From an uncultured Novosphingobium sp. (lineage in GTDB: Bacteria; Pseudomonadota; Alphaproteobacteria; Sphingomonadales; Sphingomonadaceae), in assembly GCA_937860195.1 (NCBI GenBank), contig CALMBN010000310.1, forward strand, positions 1 to 8,345: 8,345 nt of DNA, read 5' to 3'. This document shows, one piece after another, positions 1-5,973 of the stretch (positions are counted from its first letter, which is position 1; every line of letters begins with the position of its first letter). The notes under the pieces are model-generated. The model saw only the letters and a list, made by a program, of their open reading frames with translations. It searched no databases and was not told the origin of the DNA. A program made the translations under genes and the position numbers.

Positions 1-192
1 GAGATGGACTATGCCGTCGTGCCTTTGCACACCGGCCGCCTGCGCCTGCTCGATCGCGACGGCGCCGAAAGCTTCGCCGATCTGGTCGCCGGCAAGTCCT
101 ACTTCCGCAAGGCCGGCGTTGCCCACAACGTGATCAGCGCCAATGATGCGACATTCGCCTTCATCGAGATCGAGCTGAAGCGCCAGGAGTAG
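1..192 (+). CDS. Cupin domain protein, C-terminal part (5' end outside window)
   Basis: The reading frame is open from base 1 and ends at TAG 190-192, so only the last 63 residues are seen. The ATG at base 4 is unlikely to be the true start, because the piece begins in the middle of a beta-barrel. It contains a degenerate second cupin motif: GKSYFRKAGVAHNVIS fits G(x)5PxG(x)2H(x)3N except that Pro is Lys and the last Asn is Ser, while the metal-ligand-type His is kept. The hydrophobic strand AFIEIELK closes the barrel. Small cupins of this kind bind a metal or small ligand; the substrate is unknown, and the first motif with the other metal ligands lies outside the window. The stop is 7 nt from the next gene on the same strand, so the two are probably cotranscribed. 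The cupin assignment is good; the function is unassigned. Confidence 0.75.
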   Translation, partial: EMDYAVVPLHTGRLRLLDRDGAESFADLVAGKSYFRKAGVAHNVISANDATFAFIEIELKRQE

Positions 193-199
193 GTCTGAG

Positions 200-808
200 A
201 TGTCGAAGTACTCGCCAACAACCGCTGTCCTGATCGTCGCGTGCTCGGGTGAACCTCCCGCCGCCATCCAAACTGAGAGTTCGGTCGGCGCGACTGCTTC
301 CGGTAACGATGCCGCGGCGGCAACCGGTCCCGCTGAATCCGAACCGGCAGGACCCCAATCGCGCTACACTCCGCTGAAAAACTGCAAGGTGGTGGAGAGT
401 AAGCCGGAAGAGGACTGGTCGGTGTCGCGCTGCATGGGGCCAGGCGGCTTTGCTGTGTTCGTCGATTACGGCGATGCGCGGGACGACCTGCGGCTGATCC
501 TTCCCGGAGGCAAGCCGGTTCCGCTTGCGCTGATCGCGCTTGGCGGAGGCGGATTCAATTCGCTCGGCGATGTGTTTGAATGGCGCGGCATTGGTGCGGG
601 CGCTGCGTTCGAACCGACCGCGCTGATCGTCCGGAATCAGGTGGTCACTTCTCCCGAACGGCCTGAACAGATGGCTGCGCGGCTGGTGGTGGTCGATCTG
701 AAGCAGGCCTGCGTTGTCGCCCAGATCGAGCCTCGTCCGGCCCAGAACGAGGCGGCGCGGGCCATCGCCGATGGTACCAGGCAGCCATGCCTCAAGGTCG
801 GCTCCTGA
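200..808 (+). CDS. Putative lipoprotein with four conserved-looking cysteines, unknown function
   Basis: This 202-residue protein belongs to no family I can name. The N terminus has Lys3, a short hydrophobic stretch and a lipobox-like LIVAC ending at Cys15. It is therefore probably a lipoprotein with an unusually short 14-residue signal. Residues 16-55 are rich in Ala, Ser, Glu, Gly and Pro and look like a flexible tether. The folded part begins near residue 56. It has Cys62, Cys78, Cys171 and Cys197, two at each end of the domain, which suits two disulfides in the periplasm, and a Gly-rich turn at 115-118 (GGGG). The start is supported by AGGAG at 185-189, 10 nt upstream, inside the end of the preceding gene. 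The stop is 2 nt from the next start, so this gene sits between two cupin genes in an apparent operon. That it is coding is likely; the lipoprotein call is moderate because the signal is short. Confidence 0.7.
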   Translation: MSKYSPTTAVLIVACSGEPPAAIQTESSVGATASGNDAAAATGPAESEPAGPQSRYTPLKNCKVVESKPEEDWSVSRCMGPGGFAVFVDYGDARDDLRLILPGGKPVPLALIALGGGGFNSLGDVFEWRGIGAGAAFEPTALIVRNQVVTSPERPEQMAARLVVVDLKQACVVAQIEPRPAQNEAARAIADGTRQPCLKVGS

Positions 809-810
809 CG

Positions 811-1188
811 ATGCGCGCACTTCTCATTCTTGCCGCTGCCGCGACAACCAGCGCCGCACCGCCGGCTGCGCCGATGCAAACTCATGCCGAATTTGATGTG
901 CCGCGCGGCAAGCCGCAGTGGGTCATTGTCCAGACCCGCGATTTCGCGTCCGGCGCGGCAAGCGGCTGGCATGTGCATCCGGGGATCGAGGTGGGTTACG
1001 TTGCTTCCGGTCAACTCGAAGTACACACCAAGGGCAAAGTTTCGGTCCTCAACGCAGGTGACAGCTTCACGATGCCGCGTGGTCTGGCGCACAACGGGGT
1101 CAACAAGAGCCCGCAACCCGCCCGAATTGTGATCACGCTGGTGGTGGACAAAGGTGCCGCTCCGCGCCAGCCAGTCAAGGCTCCCTAG
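811..1188 (+). CDS. Secreted single-domain cupin protein
   Basis: With the ATG at 811 the product is 125 residues and begins with a clean Sec signal (MRALLILAAAATTSA, cleavage probably after the Ala-Ser-Ala region). An in-frame ATG at 787 would put a polar extension ahead of this signal and overlap the lipoprotein gene, so 811 is preferred; it lies 2 nt after the upstream TGA. Both cupin motifs fit exactly. Motif 1 is G48-x5-H54-x-H56-x3-E60-x6-G67, and motif 2 is G83-x5-P89-x-G91-x2-H94-x3-N98. His54, His56, Glu60 and His94 are the expected metal ligands. The whole protein is one compact barrel with no partner domain, so it may be an exported metal-dependent dioxygenase-like, isomerase-like or ligand-sensing protein. 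No substrate can be named. The stop TAG 1186-1188 overlaps the stop of the convergent gene. Confidence 0.9.
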   Translation: MRALLILAAAATTSAAPPAAPMQTHAEFDVPRGKPQWVIVQTRDFASGAASGWHVHPGIEVGYVASGQLEVHTKGKVSVLNAGDSFTMPRGLAHNGVNKSPQPARIVITLVVDKGAAPRQPVKAP

Positions 1189-1946
1189 ACCCCGCCCGGC
1201 ACCGCATCGCGGCCCAGTGCACGCAGGCCGATCGTCAAGGCCTCACAGCATGCTTCAAGCCGGGCAGCATCGACCGAGCGGACCACGAAGTTCGCCCCGA
1301 CCCGTCCTTCGCGGAAAAACGGGTAGCTGCCGATCGAGCAGCCTTCATGGGCACGCTCGGTCTCGCGGAGCAGGTCGGCGACTTCGCTTTCCTGCGCCCA
1401 GCTGCCGATTGTTTCGGACAACACCGGCAAACCGCCTTCGAGCGTGCCGGTCAGTGCGTCGAGCATGCCCGCGGTGATCGACGGAACCCCGGCCATCAGG
1501 AACACGTTGCCGATCTGGATGCCCGGGGCGCCAGACATCTTGTTGGGGATCAGTTCGGCTCCATCGGGCACGCGGGCCATCCGCAGGCGGGCTTCGTTAA
1601 GGCCGCCACGGGTCGCGTAATAGCGTTCCAGGATCGCGCGAGCCTCGGGGTGGATCACCACGCCCACACCCAGCGCCTCGGCCACGGCATCGACGGTGAT
1701 ATCGTCGTGGGTAGGACCGATTCCGCCGGTGGTGAACAGGTAATCGTTAGCCTGGCGCAGTGCGTTGACCGCAGCGACGATGGCGGCGGTGTGATCCGGC
1801 ACAACCCGTACTTCAGACAGGCGGATGCCTTGCACGCCCAACCAGGATGCGACCTGCGCAACGTTCTTGTCCTGCGTGCGGCCAGAAAGAATCTCGTCAC
1901 CGATGACGAGCAGGGCGGCTTTCCAGATGCGGTTGGGGTCGGTCAT
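1185..1946 (-). CDS. Stand-alone MoCF/CinA N-terminal-type molybdopterin-binding-domain protein
   Basis: This 253-residue protein belongs to the family of MoaB, MogA, MoeA and the N-terminal half of CinA (competence/damage-inducible protein A). The diagnostic stretches are GDEILSGRTQDKN at 16-28, TTGGIGPTHDD at 72-82, SGAPGI at 138-143 and MAGVP at 151-155. After the roughly 170-residue MoCF fold comes a smaller alpha/beta region (about 180-245), as in CinA. The C-terminal nicotinamide-nucleotide amidase domain of full-length CinA is absent, so the gene is not labelled cinA. CinA-type N-domains in other bacteria hydrolyse ADP-ribose or related pyrophosphates; whether this one does is unknown. 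No strong Shine-Dalgarno sequence precedes the ATG at 1946-1944, but the conserved motif lies at the expected distance. Upstream on the same strand are the inverted repeat and the monooxygenase gene. Confidence 0.9.
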   Translation of the reverse strand: MTDPNRIWKAALLVIGDEILSGRTQDKNVAQVASWLGVQGIRLSEVRVVPDHTAAIVAAVNALRQANDYLFTTGGIGPTHDDITVDAVAEALGVGVVIHPEARAILERYYATRGGLNEARLRMARVPDGAELIPNKMSGAPGIQIGNVFLMAGVPSITAGMLDALTGTLEGGLPVLSETIGSWAQESEVADLLRETERAHEGCSIGSYPFFREGRVGANFVVRSVDAARLEACCEALTIGLRALGRDAVPGGV

Positions 1947-1986
1947 CGGGTGAGGCTAGGAGATTGGGAGAGGTTGCGCAATTTCT

Positions 1987-2028
1987 GGTTCACGCAGAGC
2001 CGCAGAGAAGAGAAAGGGAGGCGCAGAG
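1987..2028 (+). repeat. Left arm of intergenic inverted repeat
   Basis: The arm starts GGTTCACGCAGAG and carries three CGCAGAG units. Compared with the reverse complement of 2123-2162, the first 24 nt differ at one position (CCGCAGAG here, GCGCAGAG there). The remainder differs by a 2-nt indel and about one substitution before ending in GGCGCAGAG. Arms this long and well matched can form a long stem in RNA or single-stranded DNA. They resemble the dispersed palindromic intergenic elements built from CGCAGAG units that I recall from several bacterial groups, including sphingomonads. That family link is from memory. Confidence 0.85.
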
Positions 2029-2122
2029 GCGTATTGAGTGCCGAAGGCGCTCCCTGAAAACCAACACTCTCCAAAAACGGTCCGCCGGAGGATCTGGGGC
2101 GGTTTCGCCACATGCGCGACAT

Positions 2123-2162
2123 CTCTGCGCCTCTCTTCCTTCTCTGCGCCTCTGCGTGAACC
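2123..2162 (-). repeat. Right arm of intergenic inverted repeat
   Basis: Read on the minus strand, this arm begins GGTTCACGCAGAG, like the left arm, and holds three CGCAGAG units. Its outer end is only 3 nt from the monooxygenase stop codon (2168-2166). In a minus-strand transcript the stem would therefore form directly after translation ends, where it could act as a terminator-like or 3'-protecting structure. No run of U follows the stem, so it is not a classic intrinsic terminator. Confidence 0.85.
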
Positions 2163-2165
2163 CTT

Positions 2166-3656
2166 CTAACCTTCGACCAGTTCCCGCGCGCGGGCGAAGT
2201 GCAGCACCCCGTCGTCGATCAGGGTATGGCGCATATCAACCCGGTCCTTGCGGTAGTCCTGATTGAGCCGCCACGGCAGCGTGGCCGCGTTTTTGGGCAT
2301 CAGGTGCTTGCCGCGCTGGATATAGCCGCTGGAGAAATCGAAGATATCATCGACCTCCGGTTCCTCGCCTTTGGCCATCACCGGGGTTGCTGCAACCGCG
2401 CCGTATTTGTCCATCTGCTTGAGCAACCGGGTCAGATATTGGGCGACGATATCGACCCGCAAGGTCCAGCTGGCGTTGAGATAGCCGAACACGCCGGCCA
2501 GATTGGGCAGGTTGGAAAACATGCAGTTGCGGTAGAAATAGGTTTCGCTAAAATCGATCGGCTTGCCATCGATTGCCATCGCGATCTTGCCGGCGAACGA
2601 CATGGTCAGGCCGGTTGCGGTGACGACGATGTCGGCATCGATACGGCCACCCGATTTGAGCTTGATTCCCTTGGCATCGAAAGTCTCGATCTCATCGGTC
2701 ACGACGCTGGCCTTGCCAGCCTTCATCGCCTCGAAGAAATCGGCATCGGGAACGAAGCACAACCGCTGCTCCCATGGGTTATAGGGCGGGGTGAAGGCGG
2801 CACGGTCATAGTCCGGCCCCAGATTGTCGCGCAGGCCCTTTTCGAGAAATTCGATGACTTTTTCCGGCTGGTTGCGGGCGCGTTTGAACATCAGATCGCC
2901 CAGAAAGATATTCTTTGCGCGGGTGATCCCATAGGCGACCTTTTCGGGAAGAACCTTGCGCAGGCCGTTGGCAATCGCATCCTTGGCCGGGCGGGACATG
3001 ATCCAGGTTGGCGTGCGTTGCAGCATGGTGACGTGCGCTGCGCCACCCTCAGCCATCGCGGGTACGATGGTGACAGCCGTCGCCCCCGAGCCGATCACGA
3101 CCACCTTCTTGCCGGAGTAATCGAGATCCTTGGGCCAGAATTGCGGGTGCAGTATTTGCCCCTTGAACTTGTCGCGGCCGGGGAATTGTGCGTCATAGGG
3201 ATTGTCATAATCGTAATAGCCCGAGCCGAGGAACAGGAACCGGCCTTTGAGGCGGCTGCGGCCACCTTCGGCGGTTTCAGAAACCACGGTCCACAATGCA
3301 GTCTTGCTGTCCCAGTCGGCGCTGACCACTTTCTGGCCCAGCCGCATATTCGCCTGGAGATCGTATTTGCCGACAATGTTGTCGAGGTATTCAAGGATCG
3401 ACGGGCCGTCGGCGATGGCCTTTTCATGTTTCCAAGGTTCGAACACGAAGCCCAGTGTGTGCATATCCGAATCGCTCCGGATACCGGGATAACGGAACAG
3501 GTCCCAGGTCCCGCCGATCTGTGTCCGCCGATCGAGGATCGCAACGCTCTTGTCCGGACAGTCGCGTTTCATGTGCACGGCCATGCCGATCCCGGATATG
3601 CCAGCTCCGACGATAATCATGTCAACGGTTTCGACAATCGAGCTGTGGGCGTTCAT
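2166..3656 (-). CDS. EthA-like flavin-containing Baeyer-Villiger monooxygenase
   Basis: This 496-residue class B flavoprotein monooxygenase is predicted to use FAD and NADPH with O2 to oxygenate ketones or heteroatoms in the cytoplasm. The FAD Rossmann motif GAGISG is at 17-22, followed by GGTWDLFRYPG at 48-58. The Baeyer-Villiger fingerprint FxGxxxHxxxW is F164, G166, H170, W174, in FKGQILHPQFWP. The NADPH Rossmann motif GSGATA is at 189-194, and an ATG-type motif TATGL follows near the second flavin contact. The length and many stretches (RYPGIRSDSDM, HVTMLQR, NPWEQRLC, NASWTL, PWRLNQ) match mycobacterial EthA, so the subfamily is secure although the natural substrate is not. The ATG at 3656-3654 has GGAGAG (3670-3665) 8 nt upstream. 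The gene diverges from corA across a region with palindromes, suggesting repressor control. It appears intact. Confidence 0.95.
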   Translation of the reverse strand: MNAHSSIVETVDMIIVGAGISGIGMAVHMKRDCPDKSVAILDRRTQIGGTWDLFRYPGIRSDSDMHTLGFVFEPWKHEKAIADGPSILEYLDNIVGKYDLQANMRLGQKVVSADWDSKTALWTVVSETAEGGRSRLKGRFLFLGSGYYDYDNPYDAQFPGRDKFKGQILHPQFWPKDLDYSGKKVVVIGSGATAVTIVPAMAEGGAAHVTMLQRTPTWIMSRPAKDAIANGLRKVLPEKVAYGITRAKNIFLGDLMFKRARNQPEKVIEFLEKGLRDNLGPDYDRAAFTPPYNPWEQRLCFVPDADFFEAMKAGKASVVTDEIETFDAKGIKLKSGGRIDADIVVTATGLTMSFAGKIAMAIDGKPIDFSETYFYRNCMFSNLPNLAGVFGYLNASWTLRVDIVAQYLTRLLKQMDKYGAVAATPVMAKGEEPEVDDIFDFSSGYIQRGKHLMPKNAATLPWRLNQDYRKDRVDMRHTLIDDGVLHFARARELVEG

Positions 3657-3675
3657 GAGTTGGGCTCTCCGTGTT

Positions 3676-3700
3676 CTATTGACATTGCTGTCAGCAATAG
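3676..3700. promoter_or_regulatory. Candidate operator: overlapping palindromes in divergent promoter region
   Basis: The 71 nt between the monooxygenase and CorA starts contain three overlapping inverted repeats. ATTGCTG (3684-3690) and CAGCAAT (3692-3698) are perfect arms around one T. TGACA (3680-3684) and TGTCA (3689-3693) are arms around TTGC. CTATTG (3676-3681) and CAATAG (3695-3700) form the outer pair. A plus-strand TTGACA at 3679-3684 could be a -35 box toward corA, but no good -10 follows at 17 nt. Dyads of this size beside EthA-type monooxygenases are typical binding sites for TetR-family repressors. No regulator gene is in the window, so the assignment is inferred. Confidence 0.45.
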
Positions 3701-3727
3701 CCGCTTTGAAGCGGGATTGCCAGCATC

Positions 3728-4726
3728 ATGCCGCTTTGGCACATGTTGTCCATGCCGATCATCGCCTCGCGCCGCTATTCCGGTGGCAAACCGTCCGAAA
3801 CCCGCCTCGACGTTGATGGAAAACCACGTGGAGACTTGCCAAAGGGCGCGTTTGACTGGGTCGGCCTCGCCAATCCCACGGCGAGGGATATGGAGCCTGT
3901 GCGCGAGCAGTTCGGGCTGCATCTGCTGGCGGTTGAGGACGCGCTCAATCCCAGCCAGATGCCGAAGATCGAAACTTATGGGCAACAGCTGTTCATCATC
4001 GCCCGCACAGCTACGATCGAAGAGGGCGAGTCGATCTCCTATGGCCAGACCGCGATCTTTCTGGGCAGTGACTTTATTGTCACCGTCCGGATGGGTTCAA
4101 CCCGGGCCCACAGCAAGCTCCGCAAGCGGCTGGAAAGCGATGCCGGACGGCTCAGCGAAGGACCAGACTATGTTGCCCACGCGATCCTCGATTTCGTGGT
4201 CGACGGATACCAGCCGATCCTCGAACGCTATGAGGATTCGGTCCAGATCATGGAAGAAAGCGCGATCGACAGTTTCCCCGAACCCTCGATGATCCGCCGG
4301 ATTTTCCGCCTGCGCCGCCAGTTCCGGCGCTTCACCCGGATTGTCGGGCCGATGGAAGAGGTTTGCGAGCGGTTGACCTTTACCGACCTTCCGGTGGTCG
4401 ATCCGAGTGCCCGGATCTGGTTTCGCGATGTGCTCGATCATGTCCACCGCACGCTGATCCGGATGAACGGCCTGCGCGACACGCTGGCGTCCATCGTCGA
4501 AACCGCCAGCCTGCTCGAACAACATCGGCAAGGGCATATGACCCGGCAGCTGGCTGCCTATGCTGCAATCCTGGCCGTGCCGACCGCGATAGCCGGAATT
4601 TATGGCATGAACTTCGACTATATGCCCGAATTGCACAGCAAATGGGGTTATCCGGCGGTGTGGACAGTCATCATCGGCATCTGCGGCGGGCTGTGGCTGC
4701 GCTTCAAACGGATCGGGTGGCTTTAG
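3728..4726 (+). CDS. corA: CorA-family magnesium/divalent cation transporter
   Basis: This 332-residue inner-membrane channel for Mg2+ (also Co2+/Ni2+ in the family) works as a pentamer gated by cytoplasmic Mg2+ binding. The N-terminal cytoplasmic alpha/beta domain runs to about residue 150 and includes FDWVGLANPT and the HLLAVEDALNPSQMPKIE region. A long stalk-helix region rich in Glu and Arg follows. TM1 is about 273-292 and ends in the signature YGMNF (GMN 293-295). The periplasmic loop MPEL is at 299-302, and TM2 is about 308-325 with a short basic C-terminal end. The start is uncertain: ATGs at 3728, 3743 and 3752 are all in frame and none has a strong Shine-Dalgarno sequence. The last would give MPIIASRRYSGGK, which looks more like usual family starts. 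The stop TAG 4724-4726 overlaps the convergent gene's stop. Confidence 0.95.
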   Translation: MPLWHMLSMPIIASRRYSGGKPSETRLDVDGKPRGDLPKGAFDWVGLANPTARDMEPVREQFGLHLLAVEDALNPSQMPKIETYGQQLFIIARTATIEEGESISYGQTAIFLGSDFIVTVRMGSTRAHSKLRKRLESDAGRLSEGPDYVAHAILDFVVDGYQPILERYEDSVQIMEESAIDSFPEPSMIRRIFRLRRQFRRFTRIVGPMEEVCERLTFTDLPVVDPSARIWFRDVLDHVHRTLIRMNGLRDTLASIVETASLLEQHRQGHMTRQLAAYAAILAVPTAIAGIYGMNFDYMPELHSKWGYPAVWTVIIGICGGLWLRFKRIGWL

Positions 4727-5973
4727 GCGCTGACCGGCAAGGTTGGCCAAAGTTCCGCGATCTCTCGACCGTCGAACACCGCAATATCGCCGAATTGCAA
4801 GAACAGCGCCTCGCTCTGATCTGGGCGCAAGAACACGGTATCGTCGGGCTTGAGCTCGATCCGGGCCGAGCCGGTCAGCAGTTCCTGATTGGAACTGCGA
4901 CCGAACAGTGCGGAGTATTGCAGGCCTGGTGGCGAAACCGGCTTGGCCAGCCAGTGCCCGCCATGGATAAAAAAGCCGCGCTGGGTGTTCCGGTCCCACC
5001 ACTGCAGCGCGCCGGATAGTGCTTCCACGCCGGGCAGCGGGTGGTCGTTATCGGCTTTAAGCACCGGGGTGGCGATAAAGGCGGCGGATGTGAGGTCGGC
5101 CAGATCCGGATAGTCGAAGTCCCCCGGTTTGACGAAGGCAGAACCAACCGAGACCTCGTTGGCTGCCGTGCCATTGCAATGGCGGCGGAAGGTCGGGCTA
5201 CCGGCGGAGTTCAGAGTCAGTTTTTCCGAATCCAGCCCGGTGGCCTTGAGCATGACCACGGCAGTGCGATAGGCTTCCTGGGCGGCACTGTGAGCCTTGT
5301 CAGGATCGGGCATTTTCGGAATGTGCGGATCATATCCCATCAATCCAGCGACATCGCATCCAGCAGACTTTGCCAATTCAAGGGCCCTGGCAAGGGCGCG
5401 TCCATCCACAAAGCCACCGCGATGGAGGCCGACATCGATCTCGAAATTGATCCGCAAAACAATGCCAAGCGCCTTGGCGATCTCTGAATACTGGACCAGC
5501 CGTTCTGGCGTATCAATCAACCACTGAATCTGGGCTGCCGCCTGTATGCCGGCCCTCTTTGCGACCCGTACGAGCTCGCTGACCGGCAACGGCTTACCCA
5601 TCAGGTAGTCGGCCTGTGGATGCAGCGGCAGTATTTGCAACAACATCTCGGCGCTGAAGACCATCAGCCGCTGGGTGCCCATGCCGGTCATGATTGTTTC
5701 GAGCAGCCTGGGTGAGGGAAGCGACTTGGCTACCACGCGCAGTGGCAGCTTGGCGGCATCAGTGCTTTTACGGATCGCAGCGATGTTGGCATTCAGCCGC
5801 TGGCGATCAATCACCAGCGTCGGGCGGTTCAGCCCGGCGCGCTTAAGCGCCGCTGCAAGGCGCGTGAAATAAGGATCGTGCATGCCGCCCACCTCCTCGG
5901 GCCGAAGCGCCCATGTTCCCAGCCCTGCCAGGGCCAACGCCCCGCAGCCAACCAGAACCGAACGGCGTTTCAC
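4723..5973 (-). CDS. Exported PLP-dependent fold-III enzyme, D-threonine aldolase/D-serine dehydratase (DSD1) family
   Basis: The 416-residue product starts at GTG 5973-5971. Its N terminus, KRRSVLVGCGALALAGLG, has twin arginines and a hydrophobic stretch, so Tat export is likely. Cys10 precedes the hydrophobic core and does not look like a lipobox. The alanine-racemase-type barrel covers about 48-280, with the probable PLP lysine Lys83 (VAKS), EIDVGLHRGG at 178-187, GYDPH at 213-217 and NSAGSPTF at 255-262. The C-terminal beta domain includes FIHGGHWLAKPV at 335-346. At 384-388 the sequence is PDQSE where the family usually has PNHxC or PNHxD, so the metal-binding His and Cys/Asp appear replaced by Gln386 and Glu388. 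Reaction and substrate (aldol cleavage, dehydration or racemisation of a D- or beta-hydroxy amino acid) are unresolved. The gene is last in a three-gene operon, overlapping its neighbour by GTGA. Confidence 0.88.
   Translation of the reverse strand: MKRRSVLVGCGALALAGLGTWALRPEEVGGMHDPYFTRLAAALKRAGLNRPTLVIDRQRLNANIAAIRKSTDAAKLPLRVVAKSLPSPRLLETIMTGMGTQRLMVFSAEMLLQILPLHPQADYLMGKPLPVSELVRVAKRAGIQAAAQIQWLIDTPERLVQYSEIAKALGIVLRINFEIDVGLHRGGFVDGRALARALELAKSAGCDVAGLMGYDPHIPKMPDPDKAHSAAQEAYRTAVVMLKATGLDSEKLTLNSAGSPTFRRHCNGTAANEVSVGSAFVKPGDFDYPDLADLTSAAFIATPVLKADNDHPLPGVEALSGALQWWDRNTQRGFFIHGGHWLAKPVSPPGLQYSALFGRSSNQELLTGSARIELKPDDTVFLRPDQSEALFLQFGDIAVFDGREIAELWPTLPVSA

Larger units (their letters stand above)
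1947..2165. other. 219-nt intergenic region containing a large inverted repeat
   Basis: This is the longest non-coding stretch in the window, lying between two minus-strand genes. Most of it is a pair of inverted arms (1987-2028 and 2123-2162) around a 94-nt centre. The centre contains a short potential hairpin, GGCG-GTTT-CGCC, near 2099-2110. I see no open frame with coding character, no tRNA-like fold and no transposase remnant. The 40 nt next to the ATG at 1946 should hold the promoter and leader of the MoCF gene if it has its own, but no convincing -35/-10 pair is visible. Confidence 0.7.

Noticed and set aside
161..820. A 219-codon minus-strand open frame opposite the lipoprotein gene
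   Set aside because: The plus frame has a ribosome-binding site, a lipobox and tight spacing to both neighbours. The minus frame is Arg/His/Ser-rich, as expected of a GC-rich antisense shadow.
2199..4292. A 697-codon open frame on the plus strand, antisense to the monooxygenase and running into corA
   Set aside because: It mirrors the antisense frame of a high-GC gene whose own product has all Baeyer-Villiger motifs, then enters corA in the wrong frame. Its translation has no recognisable domain.
5944..5948. Cys10 of the PLP enzyme as a lipobox cysteine (LVGC)
   Set aside because: Only about five hydrophobic residues precede it and the main hydrophobic stretch follows it, which fits an uncleaved or Tat-type signal and not a lipoprotein signal.
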